Source: UBA4660 sp002405435
Lineage (GTDB): Bacteria > Bacteroidota > Bacteroidia > Flavobacteriales_D > Sanyastnellaceae
Assembly: GCA_036747335.1 (NCBI GenBank)
Contig: DAIOCL010000090.1
Location: 1-10,669, forward strand
Length of the DNA: 10,669 nucleotides
Direction: 5' to 3'
Shown here one piece after another: positions 1 to 7,010 of the stretch. The notes under the pieces are model-generated. The model did not search any database and was not told the origin of the DNA. It worked only from the letters and a program-made list of their open reading frames with translations. The position numbers were made by a program, and so were the translations under genes. Within the stretch, counting starts at the first letter, position 1; each line of letters opens with the position of its first letter.

Positions 1-1230
1 TATACTCCGGGCGGCGCGCCCGTTGAGTTTTTTTCACTGTCGGGAGAACAAGGGACATGGCTCAGGGCGACGGCGAGTGAATTCGGACCAGTGCTGTTTT
101 CAAAGATTCTTGGCCTCAATGAGGTGCAGTCGGGTATCGTAGCCATACTGTTTAAGTGGTCTGACGACAACAACCTGCCGCTGCTCGACCTGAAGGATTT
201 CAAGAAAATGCTTCAATACGCCACAGACGAGGGCAAAAAGAGCATTGAAAAGGAATACGGGAAAATCTCTCCCTCCAGCGTGTCGACAATACTGCGTAAA
301 GTCATTGAACTGGAGACCCAGGGTGCAGCACTTTTTTTCGGTGAACGCTCCTTTGAAGTGGCTGACCTGGTGCGTCTCGATGCTCAGGGACGCGGGCTGG
401 TGAGCATTATCCGGCTTGCCGATATACAAGACAGGCCGAAGTTGTTTTCTTCATTTATGCTGCAGTTGCTGGCTGAGTTGTACCAGTCTTTTCCCGAAGC
501 CGGCGACCTGGACAAGCCTAAACTCTGTGTTTTTATTGACGAGGCGCACCTTGTGTTTGGCGAAGCATCCCGGGCACTGTTAGATCAGGTTGAAACCATC
601 ATCAAGCTGATCAGGTCTAAGGGAATTGGCGTTTACTTCTGCACGCAAAACCCCTATGATATTCCGGATGATGTGTTGGCGCAGCTTGGACTGAAGGTGC
701 AGCATGCGCTGAGGGCGTTTACAGCGAAAGACCGGAAGGCCATCTCCAAAACCGCTGAGAATTATCCTGACTCCTCTTACTACAAAACGGAGGAATTACT
801 GACCTCCATAGGTATCGGTCAGGCTATAGTGACTGCCCTCAATGAGAAGGGCATTCCCACGCCGCTTGCTGCCACCCACCTACGGGCTCCGGCATCGCGC
901 ATGGGGGTGCTTACGCAGGAGGAACTCGCAAAGATCACAGCCGGTTCAGCACTGGCAGCCAAGTACAATGAGGCGATAGACCGTGAAAGTGCTTACGAGC
1001 TGCTCGAGGCCAAACTCATCAATGCAAGGGCGGAAACCGAAGACGAACGGGCGGAGCCTGTCATCAGAAAGACGACACCAAAGGCGAAGGAAGAACCTTC
1101 TCTGGCGGAACGCATTTCGAAAAATACGATGGTGCGCCAGGCTGGAAATACCGTGGTGCGTGAACTGGCAAGGGGTATTTTGGGGGTATTGGGACTGGGC
1201 GGAGGCAGAAAGCGTGGGTTGTTTGGTTGA
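1..1230 (+). CDS. HerA-like ATPase, DUF853/YjgR family (5' partial)
   Basis: The reading frame is open from base 1, so the gene begins outside the window; the GTG at 91 lies inside it and is not the start. 409 residues are visible. The first ones (YTPGGAPVEFFSL) and then GPVLFSKILGLNEVQSG match the middle of HerA-like DUF853 proteins such as E. coli YjgR, which are about 500 residues long. Roughly 90-100 N-terminal residues, including the Walker A loop, are therefore missing. Walker B is clear at visible residues 175-186 (LCVFIDEAHLVF), followed by the family motif TQNPYDIPDDVLAQLG at 215-230 and a HALRAFTAKD motif. The C-terminus is a charged linker and then a basic, glycine-rich tail (ARGILGVLGLGGGRKRGLFG), as usual in the family. 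These are hexameric FtsK/HerA-type P-loop ATPases, presumed to act on DNA, with no firmly established role. Family assignment is very sure; cellular role is unknown. Confidence 0.93.
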   Translation, partial: YTPGGAPVEFFSLSGEQGTWLRATASEFGPVLFSKILGLNEVQSGIVAILFKWSDDNNLPLLDLKDFKKMLQYATDEGKKSIEKEYGKISPSSVSTILRKVIELETQGAALFFGERSFEVADLVRLDAQGRGLVSIIRLADIQDRPKLFSSFMLQLLAELYQSFPEAGDLDKPKLCVFIDEAHLVFGEASRALLDQVETIIKLIRSKGIGVYFCTQNPYDIPDDVLAQLGLKVQHALRAFTAKDRKAISKTAENYPDSSYYKTEELLTSIGIGQAIVTALNEKGIPTPLAATHLRAPASRMGVLTQEELAKITAGSALAAKYNEAIDRESAYELLEAKLINARAETEDERAEPVIRKTTPKAKEEPSLAERISKNTMVRQAGNTVVRELARGILGVLGLGGGRKRGLFG

Positions 1231-1240
1231 AGTTCCGCCC

Positions 1241-1272
1241 AAAAAAAAAGCCCCTGTTTCCAGGCGCTTTTT
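1241..1272. terminator. Bidirectional rho-independent terminator
   Basis: The stem AAAAAGC-C-CCTG (1245-1256) pairs with CAGG-C-GCTTTTT (1261-1272) across a TTTC loop, with a single C/C mismatch. The plus strand ends in five Ts. Read on the minus strand, the hairpin is followed by nine Ts (complement of 1241-1249). It sits 10 bases after the HerA-like stop and 25 bases beyond the protease stop, so it can end both converging transcripts. Confidence 0.85.
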
Positions 1273-1297
1273 ATCAGGTTGAAAACTTTTCGCTACA

Positions 1298-4200
1298 CTA
1301 TTCCACGACGACCTTAACGACCTGGTCGCCCCGGAATGTATTTACCCTCAGCAGGTACATGCCGGCTGCAAGTTCCTGCACGGGAAGGTTAACGCGCTGG
1401 TTTCCCTCAGCCATACGTCTGGCGGGTTGGGCCCATACCTGTTCTCCCCTCATGCCTGTAAGTACCATACTGACGTCAGAGGCCTGTGAGAGGGTGAAGG
1501 CTATGGTTGCCGATTCATCGGCCGGGTTGGGAAATACCACGAGCGCTTCCGCATCTGTTTCCGTTTCCACTACCGTTACTACTTGCTCGTAGGGCGGGAA
1601 AATGATGTTGTCGATCCAGCACGCGTCCAGGCCTGAGCTGACTACATCGTCCTTGTCATACCTCCAGCGGAACGTGACGTTGCCCGGGTTGACCGGGAAT
1701 GATACCTGGGTCCAGTCACTTTCGCCGCTCCATTCGCCGAGGGTGTTTCCATTGATGTTGAAAATCAGGAAGTCAAAGCCTGACTCAGTATCGGTGCGGT
1801 AAGAGAATTCGATGTTACCGGCCTCGAGAATGGTCATGGTCGTTTTCAGCGTGGTCACCTGGTTGTTGCCGATATCACCGCTCTGCATGCAATATTCCCC
1901 TTCATAGGGCATCTGAGTGGTCACAAACCAGTCCTGGTCACCGTCCAGTTGCCAGTTGAATCCATCAATTACTCCGGTTTCCGAGTCTTCGATGATGACG
2001 TCGAGGGTTTTTTCGAAGGAGCAGCTCGTGTTGTATAGACCCGCTTCAGCCACAAAAGCGAGCGCGGCGTTCGTGCCGTCGGGAATATCAGCCGCCGCCA
2101 CCACCGAGAATACGGCGACTACTGATTCTGATGCACCGATCATACCCAGCGCCTGGGTGGGTTCGATAATGGTGAGGTACTCGCTGGGGGTTGAAAGTGT
2201 TGCCATTGAAGCGACTGCCTCTGAGTGACCATTGTTGGAGAGTGTCACACTGATTTGGACTATTTCGCCGCTTTCGATGCGACCGTTGTCGTTGCCGGTT
2301 GCATCATCGACCGTGATGGTGACCGGACAGGCCAGCTCGGGCGCGTTGAGCACTACGTTAAAGTCCATGTTCCAGGTATTGAGTTCCACATCGGTTATCT
2401 CCAGTTCAAAATTGACCACATGGCCATCCGTTACGCCATCGGCCACGATAAAGGCATAGGCATTGTCGGCCATCGGAATATCGCCCGGATTGACATCACC
2501 GTAGAACTCTGTGTTATCGGTGATGGTAACATTGGGATCGGCCGTTGAGAGCACCGCAGTAACGCCCGCGGCCATTTCGATGCCCACATTGTTGAGGGAT
2601 ACATCCAGCAGCACGGTCTCGCCATAGTCGGCTTGTCCGTTGTTGTTGCCGGTGCTGTCGTCGAGTACCTGGTCTTCATCGATGACATAGGGACCTTCGG
2701 CAGGCACCACCTCAATGTAAGTCTGGGAGGGAACGGTGTTGAAAGCTGTGGCGGTCACCAGCAGTTCGGCCGGTTCAATGAGGGTGGGGATTTCAATAGA
2801 TACCGATCCACCGCTGGTGATGCCCCATCCGAGAATTTCCCCTTCGCGCGTGATGCACACCACAGCGTCTTCGACGTTGCATGAAATTTCGATTTCGCTG
2901 GTGCCGAAAAACACCTGGCTGAGGTGATCCACATCGATGCTTGTGGGGTAGGCTGTTCTCAGTTGCACGGTGGGATCCCCGAAGAGGTGCCAGGTATCAG
3001 TCATCTCATCGCCGTCATTTCCGTACACGTCATTCATGCTGGCGCAACCGTTGGTGTGTATGCTGCCGAGGGTATGCCGGGTTTCGTAACCGACCAGCCC
3101 GGAGATAATGTGCACCATTTCGTCCTGGCCTTCCATCGGCGGGGCCCAGCTTTGGTAAACGCTTGAGAAAGCGCCACCGATACCACCGGCCGGGTTGCTG
3201 CCGTCCATGCTCTTCAGCCAGGCTTCGCCGAAGGTGTCGCCGCTGGCGTCATCATCATCGAAATCTCCGGTGCAGCAACCTACCACGATAAAGTAAGGAT
3301 ACAGGTGGAAGTTGGTGAGTGCATTGATTTGGGCGTTGTTATAGCTGCCGGTTACGATGCTCGTATGGCTTCCGTGGCCGGTGTAATTGATGAGAGAACA
3401 GCCGTTTTCAATTACATCAGTGAGCGTAGAGGCAGGTGGAGAGCCTGCATTGTCTGCCGTTGCGCCACCGGTGGGTGACGACGCATTGTGGTTGCCATCA
3501 TATTTTTCCCATACGCTCGAATAGGTAAAAGAGAGCAGGTCTTCCTTGATTTCGTTCTGGTGCTGCCAGTCTGCCTCATCTTCATCACCGATACCGGCGC
3601 CTTCGTCAGAGCCGATGCCCATGGCTACGCTGAACCAGTCGGTCGCTACATAAGGTGTCTTTTCGTATTCGAGTATCTTGGTAATAACACCCGGTAATTC
3701 GGTTTCGGTATGCACGATGATGCGGCCCACGTGGATTTCGGCATAGCTGTCGGCACCGGAGATGTAGCCGTAGCAGGCATCACAGTAACCCTGCCCTCCC
3801 CCATTGTTTACCAACAGGGTGGGAATCTGCAATTCGTCGCCGACGAGCACGAGGTAGGTCAGCCCGTTATCGTTGTAGTAGTTTTCGACAAAGGCATTAA
3901 TGGCACTGACCGTTGTTCCGATGTCTGCCACATCTACGACTTCCGTCGCAATGCCTTTTTCCTTTTTCCATTGCACCCAGGGCGCGAGTTCATCGAGGTA
4001 GTCTCCGTCGGTTATAACGAGCATATTGCCCAATTCTCCGACAACCTCATAGCGAGACGGATCGTAGTTGAGGTATCGTCCGGCGTATGTTTCGTTAAGG
4101 AGCGCATTGACGCGCTGGTTGCCTTGCGTGAGTGCATTCGCTCCGGGCAATTCGGTGACCTTCACAACAACTTCAAGGTGGGTGTAGTGGCGGAGCACGC

Positions 4201-4702
4201 GTGTAACCGGATTGTACTGCAAGGGATAAAAGTGCAGTGTTTGTCCACGAACGACGCCTTGAATAAAGGGTTCGTCAAGCGCAGCGAGGGTGCCAGGGTA
4301 AAATTCGTTTGCGCTGTACACCGAGCCATAACTCAGTGGGAGCGTTGCAGGATCGGTGGTACGGTAAAGATTGCCCCTGGAAGGCGCCACATCAATATCG
4401 CTGTATTCAACGAATTCGGATGTGATGATGGAAACCTCCATGTTGCGTGAGTCGTCTACGATGAGCGGAACCGTGATGCGCGGGAGGTCTGGTGCACCGG
4501 CCCTGAGCAGGGGGGCTCCATCCGGAAGAGTAAGAATCCAGGCTGGGCCCTGTGGAGTGTTGACCGTGGTATGGCCAAACGAGGCTGCGTCGCAGGTCAG
4601 GGAGAGGTTGCCTTCATTCTCTCCGGTAAAGGTCACTTGCATGTGTGCGATGGATGGCACGAGCAATGCGGCGCAGAGCGGCATGATGTAGAATAATTTC
4701 AT
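1298..4702 (-). CDS. Secreted C25 (gingipain R-like) cysteine protease with T9SS sorting domain
   Basis: This 1134-residue protein starts with a signal peptide (about 1-19, cleavage likely after SIA). A C25-type propeptide follows (about 20-217), then the caspase-like peptidase domain (218 to about 585). The catalytic His is H443 in NYTGHGSH and the nucleophile is C476 in VVGCCTGDF. Their 33-residue spacing equals H211-C244 of P. gingivalis RgpB. D378, W519 and M523 align with the RgpB S1-pocket residues D163, W284 and M288, which suggests cleavage after arginine (alignment from memory). Next come an Ig-like region (about 586-665), two repeated beta modules opening with DD-x-TGN-x-NG (681 and 799), a MAM/jelly-roll-like domain (about 912-1037) and a type A sorting domain (about 1055-1134, beginning VVFPNP). 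The sorting domain implies export by T9SS and attachment to the surface or release. PorU, the T9SS sortase, is also C25 but lacks this domain, so this is cargo. The start is the ATG directly before the signal peptide; no Shine-Dalgarno is seen. Confidence 0.95.
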   Translation of the reverse strand: MKLFYIMPLCAALLVPSIAHMQVTFTGENEGNLSLTCDAASFGHTTVNTPQGPAWILTLPDGAPLLRAGAPDLPRITVPLIVDDSRNMEVSIITSEFVEYSDIDVAPSRGNLYRTTDPATLPLSYGSVYSANEFYPGTLAALDEPFIQGVVRGQTLHFYPLQYNPVTRVLRHYTHLEVVVKVTELPGANALTQGNQRVNALLNETYAGRYLNYDPSRYEVVGELGNMLVITDGDYLDELAPWVQWKKEKGIATEVVDVADIGTTVSAINAFVENYYNDNGLTYLVLVGDELQIPTLLVNNGGGQGYCDACYGYISGADSYAEIHVGRIIVHTETELPGVITKILEYEKTPYVATDWFSVAMGIGSDEGAGIGDEDEADWQHQNEIKEDLLSFTYSSVWEKYDGNHNASSPTGGATADNAGSPPASTLTDVIENGCSLINYTGHGSHTSIVTGSYNNAQINALTNFHLYPYFIVVGCCTGDFDDDDASGDTFGEAWLKSMDGSNPAGGIGGAFSSVYQSWAPPMEGQDEMVHIISGLVGYETRHTLGSIHTNGCASMNDVYGNDGDEMTDTWHLFGDPTVQLRTAYPTSIDVDHLSQVFFGTSEIEISCNVEDAVVCITREGEILGWGITSGGSVSIEIPTLIEPAELLVTATAFNTVPSQTYIEVVPAEGPYVIDEDQVLDDSTGNNNGQADYGETVLLDVSLNNVGIEMAAGVTAVLSTADPNVTITDNTEFYGDVNPGDIPMADNAYAFIVADGVTDGHVVNFELEITDVELNTWNMDFNVVLNAPELACPVTITVDDATGNDNGRIESGEIVQISVTLSNNGHSEAVASMATLSTPSEYLTIIEPTQALGMIGASESVVAVFSVVAAADIPDGTNAALAFVAEAGLYNTSCSFEKTLDVIIEDSETGVIDGFNWQLDGDQDWFVTTQMPYEGEYCMQSGDIGNNQVTTLKTTMTILEAGNIEFSYRTDTESGFDFLIFNINGNTLGEWSGESDWTQVSFPVNPGNVTFRWRYDKDDVVSSGLDACWIDNIIFPPYEQVVTVVETETDAEALVVFPNPADESATIAFTLSQASDVSMVLTGMRGEQVWAQPARRMAEGNQRVNLPVQELAAGMYLLRVNTFRGDQVVKVVVE
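1988..2665 (-). repeat. Tandem repeated beta modules inside the C25 protease
   Basis: Two protein modules of about 118 residues (near 680-797 and 798-905) begin with matching acidic, Asn/Gly-rich motifs: DDSTGNNNGQADYGE at 681-695 and DDATGNDNGRIESGE at 799-813. Each is followed by a V-x-L-x-N-G/V strand, as in CARDB-like or NEW3-like Ig folds. The acidic motif resembles a calcium-binding loop. The copies are well diverged, so this is an old duplication of a common secreted-protein module. Confidence 0.65.
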
Positions 4703-4717
4703 TGCAGGTAAAGAGAT

Positions 4718-5401
4718 TTATTCGATGAGGAGAGAAATTTTTTGAGCGGAAGGGGTATGCAGGAAGTAGCAGCCGGGGCTCAGGTGTTGAACCGGATAGA
4801 CAAACCTTGCCGGACCGGCGGCGTTAAACGACTGCACGAGTCGGGCCGAGGCGTCGTAGAGGTGGTACAAGCCAGGTTCGGAAGATTCAATCACCAGGTG
4901 GTCTGCAGCCGGATTCGGATATATCCTCACGGAGGCTTGTTCAGTTGGCTGCACGCTGAGTCCGGGTGTCCATACATAGAACCACACATCTTCATGAAGT
5001 TCCATCTGGTCTTCGGGGTACACCCAATAGTGGACAGCACCGGCCCCCGGCAGGTTCTGGGGATTTATCAGCAATTTGATAAACCCTGCGCCACCCGGGG
5101 GAATGGGAGGAATCATCACCGCGTTGTTGGGCAGATGGTCCCAGCACGATCCGAAGTCGCACATTTCCGTGAACCAGCCTGAACCCGGGTCTCCCGCCTC
5201 GGGCAGGGTGTCTTCAATTTTCCTCCATTCGATGCGGAGTGTATCTTCGGTCGCGTTGGTAATGTAGGTATAGACCTCGGTGGTCATGTCCATCGGCAAT
5301 TCGACATATTGCATCGCGACGGGCGAATAGGTAAACAGCTGAGCCTGTAGCGTGCAGGTGAGCAACCAAAGACAGACGAGCGGGAAGTAATTCTTTGCCA
5401 T
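4718..5401 (-). CDS. Small secreted protein with T9SS type A sorting domain
   Basis: The product is 227 residues from the ATG at 5401. The frame also allows a GTG at 5434, but that would put 11 charged residues before the signal peptide, so ATG is preferred. The signal peptide is MAKNYFPLVCLWLLTCTLQA, cleaved before Gln21. The mature part (about 21-150) is a beta-rich domain describing an Ig-like fold: an N-terminal strand region, a WRKIEDTLP segment, a cysteine pair (C81 and C86 in MCDFGSCWD), and a proline/glycine stretch before strands ending at VWFYVWTPG. Similar domains with a C-D-x-x-x-C motif occur in many Bacteroidota T9SS cargo proteins, with no known function. Residues 159-227 (starting RIYPNPAADHLVIES, later LSPGCYFL) form a type A sorting domain. 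Only 15 bases separate its stop from the C25 protease start, so the two are probably one transcript. It may be an accessory or partner of the protease, but nothing shows this directly. Confidence 0.9.
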   Translation of the reverse strand: MAKNYFPLVCLWLLTCTLQAQLFTYSPVAMQYVELPMDMTTEVYTYITNATEDTLRIEWRKIEDTLPEAGDPGSGWFTEMCDFGSCWDHLPNNAVMIPPIPPGGAGFIKLLINPQNLPGAGAVHYWVYPEDQMELHEDVWFYVWTPGLSVQPTEQASVRIYPNPAADHLVIESSEPGLYHLYDASARLVQSFNAAGPARFVYPVQHLSPGCYFLHTPSAQKISLLIE

Positions 5402-5483
5402 GCGGGTTATGCGAAGGTCGTCAGGGGCCCGCACCTGCCGAGGTTTATTTTTTGTTAAGATTTGTGTCCTGAAGGCACCGGCA

Positions 5484-6374
5484 TTATTTGATTATCCGGT
5501 CTTGCCATTGCCGGAAAAGGTCGAGGATGATGCCATCTGAGAGTCCGATTTTGGGCACAAGCATGTTGCTGATCCGGGCCGCTTTCATAAGCCGGAGATA
5601 TATTTCAGCAGCCGGCACGATGACATCGGCGCGGTCAGGTTTAAGCCTTAGCCTTGCTATGCGTTCTTCGTAGGAGTATGAGGACAGGAGCGCGGCTTGC
5701 CCGGCAATTTCGGCGTAGGTGAGCATCTCAGTGGGCTTTTTTCCGGCCATTTTATGCAGGGCATTGATGTTGCCGCCCGTGCCCATGGCAATGAGCGTAG
5801 TACGTGCCTGTTTTGCATTCCTCACAAATTCGACCGCTTTATTCCACTCACCACTTTTCACCTTGCCGAAAAGCGACCGTACCGTGCCGATATTGAAAGA
5901 ACGTGATTTGATGCGCTTGCCCTTGCTGATCAGGGTGATTTCGGTACTTCCACCGCCTACGTCTATGTAGAGATAGTTTCCTGTTTTGCTGATATTCTGG
6001 GCTTGGAAGTTGCTGAAAATGAAGTCGGCTTCCTGACGGCCCGTGAGGATATGGATGGGAATATTCGCTTCACGTTTGACACGCGCCACGACTTCTGCGC
6101 GGTTACCCGCCTCACGAAAAGCGCTGGTGGCACAGGCCATAAAATACTCTACCTCGTGAACATCCATCAGGTACCAGAAGGCCTTCATGGTTTTGATGAG
6201 TTGTTCGGCCTTGATTTTTGGAATTTTCCCCTTTACGAATACATCATCACCCAGGCGAACGGGGACACGGGTGAGCGACACCTTTTCAATCAGGTATTCT
6301 TCTCCGTTGCGTCGAACCTCTTCGATAAGCAGGCGAATGGCGTTGGATCCGATGTCGATGGCTGCAAACTTCAT
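5484..6374 (-). CDS. Exopolyphosphatase, Ppx/GppA family
   Basis: The 296-residue protein has the ASKHA (actin/Hsp70-like) ATPase fold of Ppx/GppA phosphatases, which hydrolyse inorganic polyphosphate or convert pppGpp to ppGpp in the cytoplasm. Visible motifs are the first phosphate loop D7IGSNAIRLL, CATSAFREAGN (81-91), TGRQEA (111-116, with E115 matching the conserved Glu of the SGxEEA motif), the second phosphate loop D138VGGGSTE, GTGGN (198-202), and the conserved DRADVIVPAAEIY (247-259). About 300 residues is the usual length of the short, single-module form in Bacteroidota; the C-terminal HD-type domain of E. coli Ppx is absent. The motifs do not decide between polyphosphatase and pppGpp phosphatase, so no symbol is given. 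The gene is first in a leftward run. No terminator separates it from the secreted-protein gene 82 bases downstream, so read-through is possible. Its leader carries a terminator-like hairpin. Confidence 0.93.
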   Translation of the reverse strand: MKFAAIDIGSNAIRLLIEEVRRNGEEYLIEKVSLTRVPVRLGDDVFVKGKIPKIKAEQLIKTMKAFWYLMDVHEVEYFMACATSAFREAGNRAEVVARVKREANIPIHILTGRQEADFIFSNFQAQNISKTGNYLYIDVGGGSTEITLISKGKRIKSRSFNIGTVRSLFGKVKSGEWNKAVEFVRNAKQARTTLIAMGTGGNINALHKMAGKKPTEMLTYAEIAGQAALLSSYSYEERIARLRLKPDRADVIVPAAEIYLRLMKAARISNMLVPKIGLSDGIILDLFRQWQDRIIK

Positions 6375-6381
6375 TCACGTC

Positions 6382-6405
6382 AAAAAAAACCGCTTGTGAC
6401 GCGGT
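6382..6405 (-). terminator. Terminator-like hairpin in the phosphatase leader
   Basis: On the minus strand, ACCGC (6405-6401) and GCGGT (6393-6389) form a 5-bp GC-rich stem with a 7-base loop, followed directly by T residues (complement of the A run at 6382-6389). This is 7 bases before the phosphatase ATG. No minus-strand gene precedes it in the intergenic region, so it would act as a leader attenuator, or it is a chance structure. The stem is short. Confidence 0.4.
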
Positions 6406-6416
6406 GGGCAACTTTT

Positions 6417-6428
6417 GTTGTTAACAAC
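6417..6428. promoter_or_regulatory. 12-bp perfect palindrome, possible operator
   Basis: GTTGTTAACAAC is perfectly self-complementary. It lies 42 bases upstream of the phosphatase start and beyond the leader hairpin. Position and symmetry fit a dimeric regulator site, but I recognise no known consensus. No convincing minus-strand TAnnTTTG element was found nearby. Confidence 0.3.
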
Positions 6429-6440
6429 GGCAAGGTCCGG

Positions 6441-6548
6441 TGTTAAAACGATGGGTTCGGAACCGGTTTTTCTGGAAAAAGTCAAAATAGCATACGGTGT
6501 TCCTTTGAGCGTTTTGCTGGCGGGAAGCCGTATGTAACGGTTTTAACA
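6441..6548. repeat. 9-bp inverted repeat with distant arms in the divergent intergenic region
   Basis: TGTTAAAAC (6441-6449) and GTTTTAACA (6540-6548) are exact reverse complements separated by 90 bases, roughly between the two diverging genes. Between them lies another small palindrome, GGTTCGGAACC (6454-6464). Paired distant sites could support looping, but arms this AT-rich can arise by chance. Confidence 0.3.
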
Positions 6549-6559
6549 AATTTTTAGGT

Positions 6560-6576
6560 ACTATGTATAGCATAGT
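6560..6576. promoter_or_regulatory. 17-bp inverted repeat, candidate PadR operator
   Basis: ACTATG-TATAG-CATAGT has perfect 6-bp arms around a 5-base centre. It ends 15 bases upstream of the -7 element at 6592, so it covers the place where a -33 element would lie. The operon it precedes encodes a PadR regulator. PadR proteins are winged-helix dimers that commonly repress their own operons by binding inverted repeats at the promoter, which makes this the best autoregulatory site in the window. Confidence 0.5.
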
Positions 6577-6591
6577 TCAGTTCAATGCCTA

Positions 6592-6599
6592 TATATTTG
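6592..6599 (+). promoter_or_regulatory. Bacteroidota -7 promoter element for the padR operon
   Basis: TATATTTG matches the Bacteroidota primary sigma factor -7 consensus TAnnTTTG exactly. Transcription would begin near 6605, leaving a leader of about 38 bases before the ATG at 6643. No clear TTTG -33 element is present at the usual distance; the 17-bp palindrome occupies that spot instead. Confidence 0.6.
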
Positions 6600-6642
6600 C
6601 ATCGACAATTACAGGGTTACACCAACAACAATACCTACCTAC

Positions 6643-6990
6643 ATGAAAAAAATACTGATAATTAGCATGTTAGCTTCGTTTTTTACGATTCCTGGCTACA
6701 CAATGGGTCTGACCGGCCCGACTCCCCAGACGCCCGACCCTTCTGAATTACTGTCACAGCGTCTTGGGCAGGCGGTGAATGATGGCTTTTCGACCGATTC
6801 CACTGCAATCTATGCCTACCTGCATGTATTTGTCTCCGCGGAAGGCACGCTTAGCCTGGTCGAACTCTATTGCCCGAGTGCACTTATGAAGCGGCACATC
6901 ATCCAGTGTCTGGGTGGGGGTCAGCGGATTTTTACCCACGATCTTCCCTCAGGGCATTATGAGTTCAAGTTGAAACTCGCAGTTGTCTAA
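6643..6990 (+). CDS. Small exported protein, possible TonB-C-like fold (hypothetical)
   Basis: The 115-residue product starts at the ATG after a perfect -7 promoter element. Residues 1-20 form a signal peptide (MKKILIISMLASFFTIPGYT), so it is predicted to be periplasmic or secreted. A Pro/Thr linker (about 24-33) is followed by a compact domain. Its pattern AYLHVFVSAEGTLSLVEL (58-75), a helix around residues 78-90 and a final strand (YEFKLKLAVV) resembles the strand-helix-strand order of TonB C-terminal-like domains, in a reduced form. Two cysteines (C77 and C89) could pair. I do not recognise a named family. It is the first gene of the padR operon, with 20 bases between its stop and the padR start and no terminator between them, so it is probably co-expressed with the regulator and the membrane protein. 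Confidence 0.8.
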   Translation: MKKILIISMLASFFTIPGYTMGLTGPTPQTPDPSELLSQRLGQAVNDGFSTDSTAIYAYLHVFVSAEGTLSLVELYCPSALMKRHIIQCLGGGQRIFTHDLPSGHYEFKLKLAVV

Positions 6991-7010
6991 GCTGCAGAAT
7001 ACCATTTCCC

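Noticed and set aside
91..93. GTG as the start of the HerA-like protein
   Set aside because: The frame is open upstream to base 1 and the residues encoded there match the family, so the gene is simply cut by the window edge.
3710..4450. 246-codon plus-strand open frame opposite the C25 protease
   Set aside because: It is antisense to the conserved propeptide and catalytic domain of the protease, has no recognisable motif or signal, and reads like the complement of a real gene.
1298..4702. Identity as PorU, the T9SS C25 sortase
   Set aside because: PorU lacks a C-terminal sorting domain, whereas this protein ends in a clear type A domain and has an intact Rgp-like pocket.
5402..5434. Upstream GTG start (5434) for the small T9SS protein
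   Set aside because: It would add 11 charged residues (start MRAPDDLRITR) ahead of a complete signal peptide that begins at the ATG at 5401.
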